Notes: a model not told the origin generated them from the sequence alone. A DNA stretch of 30,882 bases from an uncultured Prevotella sp. (GCA_937916405.1 CALFUF010000057.1:1-30882); one strand, 5' to 3'; counted from the stretch's first letter, positions 1 to 8,296 are shown. A program made the numbers and translations.

Positions 1-1
1 T

Positions 2-79
2 CACAAAGTTGATTGCAGATTTACTAAATTAGTCTCAATATCTGATAAGACGGCAGAACTCGTCGAAGACACCTGCTGA
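2..79 (+). CDS. Possible 3' end of an unidentified gene entering from the left
   Basis: From base 2 one plus-strand frame stays open to a TGA at 77-79 and gives about 25 residues ending in ...TAELVEDTC. The other two plus frames close within about 30 bases. A repeat array starting at 74 and a terminator-like hairpin at 231-269 follow, as expected after the end of a plus-strand gene. The tail is too short to assign a family, and it could be non-coding. This rests on an open frame and layout only. Confidence 0.25.
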   Translation, partial: HKVDCRFTKLVSISDKTAELVEDTC

Positions 80-159
80 CTTAGAGTCGGCAGATTTGTC
101 GACTTAGAGTCAGCAACCTTGTCGACTGGAGTCAGCAGGGCTGTCGACTGGAGTCGACA
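74..159. repeat. Four tandem palindromic units, 22-23 bp period
   Basis: Four related 18-19 bp units start at 74, 97, 120 and 142. Each is an inverted repeat with arms TGTCGACT / AGTCGACA or the variants TGCTGACT / AGTCAGCA and AGTCGGCA, around a 2-3 base centre (TAG or GG). The last unit (142-159) has perfect 8-bp arms. The first and third have mismatched arms. Spacer text between units is only 4-5 bases and is not conserved. This is neither CRISPR (spacers too short) nor one terminator. It resembles an intergenic palindromic repeat or a cluster of protein-binding sites. Confidence 0.8.
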
Positions 160-230
160 ACCGATTAGGATACTTCCAACAACTGATTACAATGGCACTT
201 CACATCGAATACAACGGCACTTACAACCGC

Positions 231-269
231 AAAGGATGGCACCTGTCAATCACAGATGCCATCCTTTTT
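231..269 (+). terminator. Terminator-like hairpin left of the RhuM remnant
   Basis: AAAGGATGGCA (231-241) pairs with TGCCATCCTTT (257-267) around a 15-base loop and runs into a short T tract, so it reads as an intrinsic terminator on the plus strand. The minus strand has only TTT after the stem, so it works less well in that direction. It would end the gene that seems to enter from the left edge. Between here and 401 I see no gene. Confidence 0.55.
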
Positions 270-401
270 GATTCCCTTGATGCGTGAATCGCCAGAACCC
301 GCTTTTCTCCCGGCTTTTTCGCTTGTGTCTATCGAATCAGTACGACTACAAAACAACTGTCTACTGTTTCAGCTAATGAAGAGAAAAAGTGTCTAGTGAA
401 A

Positions 402-650
402 TCAGGAAAAGTCATACTCCTGATCACCATCGGAACCCATATGTGCAAATTTTGCACATGTGATATTCTGCTCCAGTTCCTCCTCCTTGTAGATATTGCG
501 GACATGACGGCCTATGACAGTTCTGTCTTTGTCAAACAGTTCTGCCATTTGCTGCTGCGTTAGCCATACTGTTTCCTCGCCCATACGCACTTCAAGTCGG
601 ATGGTCTCGTCTGGCTGGTACATGATTATTTCGCCTTTGTTGTCTGCCAT
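402..650 (-). pseudogene. Truncated RhuM-like (virulence RhuM family) gene, N-terminal part only
   Basis: The 82-residue product begins MADNKGEIIMYQPDE and carries the N-terminal RhuM signature: ...RLEVRMGEETVWLTQQQMAELF then DKDRTVIGRHVRNIY, ending ...DGDQEYDFS before a stop. Family members normally go on with a YNLD..I.VGYRV segment and a few hundred more residues. None of that is visible downstream in any minus frame, so this is a 3'-truncated remnant. The start at 650 is chosen because a Bacteroidetes-type promoter lies about 30 bases upstream, which excludes a longer upstream start. RhuM-like genes are commonly found beside restriction systems and on mobile islands. That placement fits here, but the molecular function of the family is poorly defined. 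Transcription of the stub remains possible. Confidence 0.75.
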
Positions 651-680
651 GTTCTGATCCGTATTAAAATAATGTGGCTG

Positions 681-712
681 CAAATTTACAAAAAAAACAT
701 GCAGATAATTAA
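681..712 (-). promoter_or_regulatory. Promoter of the RhuM remnant
   Basis: On the minus strand TAAATTTG (681-688) matches the Bacteroidetes -7 consensus TAnnTTTG. A weak -33 candidate (GTTA, 709-712) lies about 20 bases upstream. Transcription would start near 675, giving a leader of about 25 bases before the ATG at 650. Confidence 0.5.
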
Positions 713-740
713 CTTTTATGTAAAGATATCGACTGAAATA

Positions 741-754
741 CCTCCGAAAGGAGG
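741..754. other. Short GC-rich hairpin with a GAAA loop on the plus strand
   Basis: CCTCC-GAAA-GGAGG is a perfect 5-bp inverted repeat closing a GNRA-type tetraloop if transcribed on the plus strand. It has no T tract, so it is not a normal terminator. It lies in the gene-free stretch between the RhuM remnant and the helicase stop. Confidence 0.4.
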
Positions 755-775
755 ATGTAGGGGCTTCCCTTCCTA

Positions 776-879
776 TAGCAGGGTTGTAGCACCATTGTAG
801 CAGGATAAATTCCAATCGTGCTACAGGCTCCGCCCTTTATTTATCGGCATTTCAGCCCCCTTGTAGCAGGGATAGCAGG
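776..879. repeat. Cluster of TTGTAGCA / TAGCAGG short repeats
   Basis: TTGTAGCA occurs at 784, 795 and 861, TAGCAGG at 776, 798, 864 and 873, and the inverted form TGCTACA at 819. The copy at 784 can pair with the inverted copy. The cluster lies between the helicase stop codon and the RhuM remnant. It holds no open frame of note and has no clear boundaries or target duplication. Confidence 0.55.
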
Positions 880-890
880 ATTATTTACTT

Positions 891-2270
891 TTAATTGGAG
901 TACTTACTCAGTTTATTAAATAGTGAGTGTGAGTTTGGAGTCATTGTATTACCTGGTATATTCTTTATATATTCAGGATCACAAACTATAATTAGTTTAT
1001 GTCTTGCTCTGCTTACTGCAACATTCAATAATCTTTCTCCATTTTCACCTGAATAAAGTCTACCTATTTTATTAGGTTTCCCATTTTCTTGCTGATAACA
1101 GTCTACCATATCAAAGATGATTACATCACATTCGGAACCTTGGAAAGTATGAACTGTTCCTATCTTTATACGTTTGATATAATCTTCATCGTACTTACGT
1201 TCATACATCAAATGCCAAAGAAGGGAGACCTGACCTTTATATGGAGTAATGACACCTATCGTGAAGTCATGATCATCATCACTGAATTTGTCCAACAGTC
1301 TCATAACTCTCTCTGCGAAAGCCCTATTTTGCCTAGTACCTCCCTTGGTATATTTTACAGCACCATCTGTAACCTTTTCCAATGCTATGATTCTACCAGA
1401 GAATGGCTCTGATTTTATAATATCTTCGTTTGGCTTTGCAGCAGGAATCAGTTTTCCAAGATAAAATGTCTTATTAATCAAGTCGACAATCTTATCATTT
1501 GAACGTCTTTGGCTGAGTAACTGATATAATGCAGGATGACCAGTGTTTCTAATATTTACACCAGACATTTCAAAGACGCTTTCTGTCAACATGTCGTCTT
1601 TTACTATTGATATAGGTGAAAGTTGCTGAAAATCGCCAACAAGGATGAGCCTCTTTGAAATATTATGACCTAATGCCAACAGACTTGGCATCGCCATCAT
1701 ACTTGCTTCATCAACGATTAGGTTATCAAATCTGTTTTCATATAGATTTGTACTTAATTCGAAGTTAGATATTGTTGAGAATACCAGCCTTGAACTATTG
1801 ACCAAGAATTCGGTGTGTTCCTTCAGTTCTTCTCTAAGTTCCTTGTTAGCAGCCTTCAGGACTATTGATTCTTCTGACTTCTCCAACTTTCTCTCTTTCA
1901 GACTACGAATACTTTCTTGATTCTGTTTTATCCTTTTTCTTAATGACTGCGTCTTTTCGTCGTTAGGAAACAAATAGTCTGTGGCAATTACACGACTGTC
2001 CATTGACCTACCAGCACGATAGATGTTTCCGGGTTTTATTCTCAGCCCCTCATCATCGATGATATCCAAAAGTTTGCAAAGCAATTGGTCAACGGCTACG
2101 TTCGACAGACAGCACACGACTGTCCTATCCTCTCCCAACTGATAAAATGCATATATGATGGATGCCAATGTAAATGATTTGCCTGTTCCTGGAGGCCCCC
2201 AAATGAGCGTAAAATCATGATCAATAGCGGAGAGGAAGGCTTTCTTCTGCGACCTGTCAATGTCTCTCAT
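891..2270 (-). CDS. SF1 UPF1/Dna2-like helicase core (AAA_11/AAA_12), last gene of the type ISP operon
   Basis: 459 residues from the ATG at 2270. Superfamily 1B motifs run in order: Walker A GPPGTGKS (25-32), Walker B IVDEAS (185-190), motif III VGDFQQLSP (211-219), QRR (254-256), motif V TVHTFQGSE (372-380) and motif VI NVAVSRARHK (416-425). Residues 108-155 are charged and probably coiled. The family unwinds or translocates on nucleic acid using ATP. The odd point is that Walker A begins only 25 residues from the start, whereas relatives carry several hundred residues before it. The upstream 267-aa protein looks like that missing part. Its stop at 2257 overlaps this start by 14 bp in another frame, so the pair is either translationally coupled or one gene split by an indel. 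The frame runs open back to 2357 without an upstream start that reads like the family. It is probably an accessory to the restriction enzyme or a separate defence helicase. Confidence 0.85.
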   Translation of the reverse strand: MRDIDRSQKKAFLSAIDHDFTLIWGPPGTGKSFTLASIIYAFYQLGEDRTVVCCLSNVAVDQLLCKLLDIIDDEGLRIKPGNIYRAGRSMDSRVIATDYLFPNDEKTQSLRKRIKQNQESIRSLKERKLEKSEESIVLKAANKELREELKEHTEFLVNSSRLVFSTISNFELSTNLYENRFDNLIVDEASMMAMPSLLALGHNISKRLILVGDFQQLSPISIVKDDMLTESVFEMSGVNIRNTGHPALYQLLSQRRSNDKIVDLINKTFYLGKLIPAAKPNEDIIKSEPFSGRIIALEKVTDGAVKYTKGGTRQNRAFAERVMRLLDKFSDDDHDFTIGVITPYKGQVSLLWHLMYERKYDEDYIKRIKIGTVHTFQGSECDVIIFDMVDCYQQENGKPNKIGRLYSGENGERLLNVAVSRARHKLIIVCDPEYIKNIPGNTMTPNSHSLFNKLSKYSN

Positions 2271-3060
2271 AATAACTGAGTGGAACAGGTTTATGAGGTA
2301 CTTCGTTGATAATTTCCGTCTCTTCGAAGAAGAATTTGGCAAATGGCAGTTCTTCATCTATGCCAACTTCCTTTAAATCTTCAAGCCTCTGTTTTAGACC
2401 ATCCAATATAAAAGTAGAATCTAACAACACCTTACAATAAGATGCAGGATTGACATATCTGTTCGTTGTGAAGAAAAGAACACCTGTAATAAAATCAAAG
2501 TCAACTGCTTCACAGGTTATTTCCTTGTCATATACTTTCAAGATGAAAGGATTACTCTCATGTATGTTGGGTTCCTGTCCGTCATTCATCGTGAGTCTGA
2601 CTTGATAGATGTAGGACTTCCCTTGTTGACGTACAAGAGCCAAGTCGCTACCTTTGAATGATTCCAAATTCTTGGGGTCGTGTTGTTCTATGATCTCCTT
2701 TTTAACAGCCTTTATGGCATCTCTTATCAAACTATCAGTCGTATACTCACCCTCTTCTTCATCATCTTCTATCCCAAATAAGTTAGGGAAATCTCGTTTA
2801 ATTTTTTCTTCATCGAATGAATACTTATTCATATGAGTGAAGTATGTGGAATATTCTCTTTTAACTTTACTCATCAGGTCGATTCTTGCCGTGCTACTTT
2901 TCTCATAGCCAAAGAGGATGGCAGCCCACTGGTTATGCATCATAGATTGTGAAAATCTATTTCCATCAATCACCTTCTTGACGCAGAACTCAAATAAATC
3001 CTTAGCAGAACTACTTGCTGGTCTGTTATCTTGTATATAATATTGTTGCATTCTAACCAT
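2257..3060 (-). CDS. Probable N-terminal half of the SF1 helicase, split from the core
   Basis: 267 residues with no catalytic motif of its own. Residues 95-105 are acidic (EDDEEEGEY). The region around 140-215 reads like a beta-rich domain (YIYQVRLTMNDG..., GVLFFTTN). Then comes LLDSTFILDGLKQRLEDL, which resembles the segment that lies directly before the GPPGTGKT core in large DNA2/NAM7-like bacterial helicases. The start at 3060 is 14 bases after the stop of the type ISP gene, and the stop at 2257 lies 14 bases inside the helicase gene, so all three belong to one transcript. A one-base change near 2257-2275 would join this frame to the helicase frame as ...SYYER-(D)IDRSQKKAF. The family resemblance is an inference from pattern. 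As a separate protein it would be a helicase partner of unknown role. Confidence 0.7.
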   Translation of the reverse strand: MVRMQQYYIQDNRPASSSAKDLFEFCVKKVIDGNRFSQSMMHNQWAAILFGYEKSSTARIDLMSKVKREYSTYFTHMNKYSFDEEKIKRDFPNLFGIEDDEEEGEYTTDSLIRDAIKAVKKEIIEQHDPKNLESFKGSDLALVRQQGKSYIYQVRLTMNDGQEPNIHESNPFILKVYDKEITCEAVDFDFITGVLFFTTNRYVNPASYCKVLLDSTFILDGLKQRLEDLKEVGIDEELPFAKFFFEETEIINEVPHKPVPLSYYERH

Positions 3061-3074
3061 AAAACATGTGTACT

Positions 3075-6000
3075 TTAATCAAACTTCAGTTTCGGCAGTT
3101 TATTCACGATGTCTACAGTCTGTACTGATACATTAATCACTGAGAGCAGGAGGTCAAGGATATAGCGAGGTTTGTGATGCTCCTTGCCCCAATCATTGGC
3201 ATCGTTCTTAATAAGGGATTTCTTATCTTGCGTGACGGCATAGCGTTCCACAATCCATTCTATAGCAGACTTTCCATTCACGATGTATTCGTAGGCTTTA
3301 GCAGGAATGTTTTCTATCGTGATATTGCCATTATAAATGATGGTACTCTTGTCGTCCTTCGACTTGAAACGCATCTTGTCCCATACACGGAAGTAGTCAT
3401 AGTCATCCGGATTCGTGGTGTCTTCTATGAAGCCACCAGTGGCGGGGTCACGACGAGTCTCCATCTTCACCTTTCTGTCCCCTTTCACTACGACATCAGG
3501 GTATGGTGCCACATCCTCATAGTTCAAATGCAGGTCAGCGAGTTTCTTTCCATACATATAGAAGTCCATAAACATATTGACATCATCGACGATTGGAATG
3601 CGAGGCAGAGACTTCTTCAAGTCAGCGGCAAACCGCTCCCGATATTCCTTTGAGTGCAGCAAGCCATAGACATAATAGAATATCATTTCTTTGGTAATAC
3701 TCTTTACTTTATAACGTGTACGTACCTCTTTTAGTATCCAGTCTGTGATACCGTCCCTACGGATATAGTCTTCGTCAGAGCCGTCATCAAATAATGACTT
3801 CTGCTTGTTCTTGTTTTCTTCGTACCAGTAGAGGGGGAAGCATTGACTTCCAGCATTAAACCCTAAATCTGGTATTATATTCGCTATTAATGGTTCAAAA
3901 TCTTTAGTATTCCCGATACCCGGTACACAAATTAGATAATTTAAAGTTGCAAATAAAGGAAAGCTCTTTGGCATTTGGTAAGTCCTTTGTAAAAGAGGTT
4001 TGTGATAATATAATTTCTGCTTGCAGAAAGGACGATAAATACCTTCGATTATATTATTTTTATCATAGTTTATTTCCAAATTCTTTTTACAACTATTTAT
4101 TAAACCTTCATCCCAACTAATCTCTTTTAAATTGATAATAACATCATTCTGTTCGCCAGCACAGATAAGTTTTCTCACATAATCATAATAATTAACAACT
4201 CGTATTTGATTATTTTCCAATTTTATTTGAGAGAAATTATAATTCCAAGAATCCCGCCCTGTCTTTAACCCATTCGTAGAACAAGGGTAGAAAAAAGAAT
4301 TATTTCCATTCTTATCACTGAGTGGAATTAATGTATCAAACAGCCCATCACGAAGATTTATCCAATCATTCTTTTCATTTGGCTGGATATCCTTCCATTC
4401 TATATTACGAATAGAACGGAAATTCTTAATGATTTTCAATTTCTGTTCACGTGTTAGATAGTCTCCAATGTCGTGATAATATATTTTGGCTTTATCTTGT
4501 TTCTTTGCTGGATTCTTCACTAATAACGTTATTGCGATAGGTGTACGTGACCCCTCACCAAAAACGTTTCCACTTTCTTTTCGTCGTTGTTCACCAGAAG
4601 TTCTTGCATTACCACGAAGATTAAATACATAGATAGATGTAAATTCGTCTTGCAGACATTTTCGCATACCATCCTGTGCATTACCATCAATCCACGCACC
4701 ATTACTGATAAAGGCGACAATACCACCATCTTTTAATTGGTTTATTCTATCACTTGCCCAACGGAAGGCTTTTATATAACTGTCATATAAAGAGTTTTTA
4801 TTAGTTGCATTCGTTTCTGCTACATATGTTGTTGCTATCCTATTATCCAAGTGGGGATAACTTAAATTCTGTGCATTATCATTAGCACTCTTTTGCCCTA
4901 CTGAATATGGAGGATTACCAATAATCACCCTGACAGGAGCATCTTTCTGCTTTTTCAATCTTTCTGAGTTCTCAGGGAATAGTTTCGAGAAGATATCGTT
5001 ATCCCCGTGCTCATTGAGTTGGAAAGTGTCTGTCAAACAGATGCCATCATAAGTCTCATAGTGCTCGGGATGCATAATATCGTGATATACCGATTCGATA
5101 TTCACATCAGCAATATAATAGGCAAGAAGGACGATCTCATTGCAATGGATTTCCTCTTTATACTTGCGCAGCATATCCTCCTTCTTTATCAAGCCACTTT
5201 GCAGCAAACGAGTAATAAAGGTGCCTGTTCCTGTAAACGGGTCAAGGATATGCACATTCTCATTGGTCAGCGAGGTATGGAACTCCTCTTGCAGGATGTC
5301 CTCTACTGAATGGATGATAAAGTCCACACATTCTACTGGCGTATAGACAATTCCTAATTTCTCGACTGTCAAAGGGAAGGCTCCCTTAAAGAACTTCTCA
5401 TAGAGATTCTTGATGATGGTCTGCTTGCCTTCAAGGTTGTCGATGTTGCTCACATTGTTCCTGACTGATTGGTAGAACTTATCCAGCACAGCCGTGTCCA
5501 TCTCCATACCCTCTGACTCCAAGACCTCAATCATATCCTGCATAGAACGACTGACGGCGTTGTTGTTGACAAATTGGTATTCCTTGAAGAGAGCATCGAA
5601 GACGGGGCGGGTTATCATGTGCTGGGCAAGCATCTCTATCGCCTGTCCCTCATCGATGCTATCATTGATATTCTTATGCAAGCCACTGATGAAATCATTG
5701 AAATAGACACGGGCATTCTCGTTCTCACGAATCAGTAATGTGATACGTTCGATAAACTTCTGCGCAATCTGTCCGACAGACTTTGCCCAGTTCTCCCAAT
5801 ACATCTTATCGCCCACTTTCTCCACCAATCGGGCATAGATGCCATCCTGCAGTGTGCCAAACTGTAATTCCAACTGTCGGGCGACCTCAGCATCCTCTAT
5901 CTGCATAGGGCCGTCATCGGCGGCACCATTGCCAATAGCATAACTGTCACGAGGAACACGTGCTACGGTAATCTTTGGCGGACGTGTCTTGTTGAGGTTA

Positions 6001-8120
6001 ATCTGGTTGACATGCGCATTGAAGTTCTCATCATGAGAACGAAGTGCATTCAAGATAGTCCATACTACTTTGAATCGCTCATTGTCATTCAAGGCATCCT
6101 CCGGCTTGACATCACTGGGAACAATGACAGGGATAATGATATATCCGTAGTTCTTTCCCTTGAAAGAGCGCATCACACGACCAACAGACTGTACCACCTC
6201 TACCTCGCTGTTTCGTGGGGAAAGGAAGAGGACGGCATCAAGGGCTGGAACATCAACACCCTCAGACAAGCAACGGACATTGCAAAGCACACGGCATTCG
6301 TTGGGGTCGTCAGCATCCTGCTTCAGCCATGCTATCAGTTCATTTCGGGTATTGGCATCCATAGAGCCGTCGATGTGTTTTGCCTTCACATTGACAATCT
6401 CCTGCTGCTCGTCTTTTAGCATGGTGTCTTTATAGTCCTCACAGACAGTACTGAAATAGTTGGCGATTTGCTTGGAGGAGAAATTAGGATTGCTCTTGGT
6501 GGGATTGATGGTCTGACAGAAAGCAACAGCACGTTTCATCATGATGGGATCCTGTTGCTTGGTAACACCATTGTCTCCCTTGATACGCTTGGACAGTCCA
6601 TTGATACAGCCTATCAACTTGGTGGCATCGTCAAACTGGAGTTGTGTCAGTTTGTCCTTCTCCAAAGCGAAATTATACTGATCTTTGATGCGTTGACGAA
6701 TCTCTTGTGGGATATCTTCCTCACTAACAGTAAGGACTAAGACTTTATAATCAGTTAACAGTCCTTGACTGACGGCATCATTGAAGGTGAGACGATGGAA
6801 CTCCTCCCCATAGAGTTCCACAGCGTCCATAGAACATAACACATTGACGTTCTCATTCTCTTTTGCCTTTACTTTTACATTATTACTATATAATCGAGGG
6901 GTGGCTGTCATATACAGACGCTTCTTTGCCTTGATGAAGTCATTGTTATGAATCTTGGTAAAATTGCTTTCTGTCTTGTCTTTCAGGATAACACCTGTCG
7001 TTCGATGTGCCTCATCACAAATAATCAAGTCCACCTCACGACCATAGGAATCAATCGCCTCCTTGACAACATCAATGCTCTGGTATGTTGAGAAGATGAC
7101 GATACGTTTCTTCTCCTCGTCGTATTTCTTGAGTTGCCTGACAATAGACCTCGTATTTGTCGTGGCAGGCACGGCAAGGTCAACCACGCTGGCATCCTCA
7201 TCATCGGCATCAATCATCTTGCGAGAGGCTTTCGCATCAGAGCAGACACAGACAGCACGTAAATCATCTGTCTTGTCAGCCATCCATGCGTTAAGTGTCT
7301 GACCCAACAAAGCAATACTGGGGACAAGGAAGACGACAAAGGCATCCTTCTCTGTCATTTGCTCCATGATTTTCAAAGCCGTGTAGGTCTTACCAGTGCC
7401 ACATGCCATGATTAATTTTCCACGCTCATGACCTTGCTCTACAAAATAATCGTATGCCTTTGACATCGCTATCAACTGATGCTTACGGGGTTGTTTGCCT
7501 GGCAATTTTGCATCATTGCCATACAAGCCTGCCTTCAGTTTCTCCCAATCGACAGCCGACATCTCAAGGTCATAGAGGGATATTCGATTAAAGTCTTTAC
7601 TTAATCCTTGAATTGCCTGCTCCGCATTGGCACCCCAACGCTTTCTGGTAGTCTGTACCCAAAGCAGGTTGGTAAACTCTTTGGTTTGGAATGTCTCTGG
7701 ATCCAAGAACGTTCTGCTGGCATTGGCAATAAAACTATCGACTGCGCCTTTGGAAATCGTTGCGTCTTCCGCATAGCACTTGCATTGGATAGCCCAATAG
7801 TCACCATACTCAGTACGAGCCACAAGGTCTATACCAAGATCTTTGCCTCCAAAGTCCTTACGACAAGGGAACTCGTCCCACAGCCATACCTTTTCAAGAT
7901 TGGCATAGCGTGGGTCTGTTAGAAACCATAACTTCATGAGACGCTCAAAGTCTGTACCCTTCTCTTTCTCAGTGATTGACTTTAAACGGATTTTATCCAA
8001 TATGTCATGTATGCCATATTCTGGCATAGAGGCATGACTGCCCTCGGATAGATTCTTCTGCATAGTGGTAGGACGCTTTACGAAATCTAAACTATAACAA
8101 TGTTTTAAGTTAGTAGCCAT
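3075..8120 (-). CDS. Type ISP restriction-modification enzyme (single-chain nuclease-helicase-methyltransferase)
   Basis: Residue numbers here count from a GTG at 8144, which would give 1689 residues. Order of parts: an Mrr-like PD-(D/E)xK nuclease with GIDLVAR (D106) and QCK (Q120, K122); an SF2 helicase with CGTGKT (Walker A, about 247-253), DEAH (377-380), TATP and QSVGRVMR (about 648); a gamma-class N6-adenine methyltransferase with DPFTGTGTF (motif I, about 968) and NPPY (motif IV, about 1077); then a long C-terminal part, the expected target recognition domain. This matches the LlaGI/LlaBIII layout. Such enzymes methylate one strand of a short site, translocate on DNA and cut when two enzymes converge. 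No stop or frame break interrupts it. The start is uncertain: ATGs at 8120, 8063 and 8027 are all possible, and the last (MPEYGIHDIL) begins closest to the conserved part. First gene of an operon with the split helicase. The target sequence cannot be read from the protein. Confidence 0.93.
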   Translation of the reverse strand: MATNLKHCYSLDFVKRPTTMQKNLSEGSHASMPEYGIHDILDKIRLKSITEKEKGTDFERLMKLWFLTDPRYANLEKVWLWDEFPCRKDFGGKDLGIDLVARTEYGDYWAIQCKCYAEDATISKGAVDSFIANASRTFLDPETFQTKEFTNLLWVQTTRKRWGANAEQAIQGLSKDFNRISLYDLEMSAVDWEKLKAGLYGNDAKLPGKQPRKHQLIAMSKAYDYFVEQGHERGKLIMACGTGKTYTALKIMEQMTEKDAFVVFLVPSIALLGQTLNAWMADKTDDLRAVCVCSDAKASRKMIDADDEDASVVDLAVPATTNTRSIVRQLKKYDEEKKRIVIFSTYQSIDVVKEAIDSYGREVDLIICDEAHRTTGVILKDKTESNFTKIHNNDFIKAKKRLYMTATPRLYSNNVKVKAKENENVNVLCSMDAVELYGEEFHRLTFNDAVSQGLLTDYKVLVLTVSEEDIPQEIRQRIKDQYNFALEKDKLTQLQFDDATKLIGCINGLSKRIKGDNGVTKQQDPIMMKRAVAFCQTINPTKSNPNFSSKQIANYFSTVCEDYKDTMLKDEQQEIVNVKAKHIDGSMDANTRNELIAWLKQDADDPNECRVLCNVRCLSEGVDVPALDAVLFLSPRNSEVEVVQSVGRVMRSFKGKNYGYIIIPVIVPSDVKPEDALNDNERFKVVWTILNALRSHDENFNAHVNQINLNKTRPPKITVARVPRDSYAIGNGAADDGPMQIEDAEVARQLELQFGTLQDGIYARLVEKVGDKMYWENWAKSVGQIAQKFIERITLLIRENENARVYFNDFISGLHKNINDSIDEGQAIEMLAQHMITRPVFDALFKEYQFVNNNAVSRSMQDMIEVLESEGMEMDTAVLDKFYQSVRNNVSNIDNLEGKQTIIKNLYEKFFKGAFPLTVEKLGIVYTPVECVDFIIHSVEDILQEEFHTSLTNENVHILDPFTGTGTFITRLLQSGLIKKEDMLRKYKEEIHCNEIVLLAYYIADVNIESVYHDIMHPEHYETYDGICLTDTFQLNEHGDNDIFSKLFPENSERLKKQKDAPVRVIIGNPPYSVGQKSANDNAQNLSYPHLDNRIATTYVAETNATNKNSLYDSYIKAFRWASDRINQLKDGGIVAFISNGAWIDGNAQDGMRKCLQDEFTSIYVFNLRGNARTSGEQRRKESGNVFGEGSRTPIAITLLVKNPAKKQDKAKIYYHDIGDYLTREQKLKIIKNFRSIRNIEWKDIQPNEKNDWINLRDGLFDTLIPLSDKNGNNSFFYPCSTNGLKTGRDSWNYNFSQIKLENNQIRVVNYYDYVRKLICAGEQNDVIINLKEISWDEGLINSCKKNLEINYDKNNIIEGIYRPFCKQKLYYHKPLLQRTYQMPKSFPLFATLNYLICVPGIGNTKDFEPLIANIIPDLGFNAGSQCFPLYWYEENKNKQKSLFDDGSDEDYIRRDGITDWILKEVRTRYKVKSITKEMIFYYVYGLLHSKEYRERFAADLKKSLPRIPIVDDVNMFMDFYMYGKKLADLHLNYEDVAPYPDVVVKGDRKVKMETRRDPATGGFIEDTTNPDDYDYFRVWDKMRFKSKDDKSTIIYNGNITIENIPAKAYEYIVNGKSAIEWIVERYAVTQDKKSLIKNDANDWGKEHHKPRYILDLLLSVINVSVQTVDIVNKLPKLKFD

Positions 8121-8158
8121 GAGGGCATAAGAAAAGCGCACCACCTTCTCATATCATC

Positions 8159-8296
8159 TCAACACTCAGGATTAGCGTCCTACCACAGATTTTAACCTTT
8201 ACAGCGAAATGAAAGGAAGTGGCACGCCTATGCAAGATAGACGTACTCACATTCCTCGGTTCGCTGTAATGCTGGTAGGACATTTTTGAGTGTTGA
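8159..8296 (-). other. Large nested inverted-repeat structure in the leader of the type ISP operon
   Basis: Three stems nest in order: 8159-8167 with 8288-8296 (TCAACACTC / GAGTGTTGA, 9 bp), 8177-8185 with 8273-8281 (GTCCTACCA / TGGTAGGAC, 9 bp) and 8199-8208 with 8260-8269 (TTACAGCGAA / TTCGCTGTAA, 10 bp). A weaker inner pairing joins about 8214-8221 to 8248-8255. The element lies between the predicted transcription start (~8368) and the start codon, so it would fold as a long rod in the leader RNA. It could be a regulatory leader, a small RNA or a MITE-like insertion. I see no target duplication and match it to no known riboswitch. Confidence 0.65.

Noticed and set aside
74..159. CRISPR array
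   Set aside because: The spacing between units is only 4-5 bases, which cannot hold spacers, and no cas gene is near.
192..287. 31-residue plus-strand ORF across the terminator-like hairpin
   Set aside because: Short, runs through the hairpin and has no promoter or family pattern.
1089..1412. Plus-strand ORF of 107 residues
   Set aside because: It lies fully antisense to the helicase core, which has all its motifs. The frame encodes no recognisable protein.
3174..3653. Plus-strand ORF of 159 residues
   Set aside because: Shadow in the C-terminal part of the type ISP gene.
8159..8296. Insertion sequence or complete transposon
   Set aside because: There is inverted-repeat structure but no transposase and no target duplication visible. 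Only a MITE-like origin stays possible.
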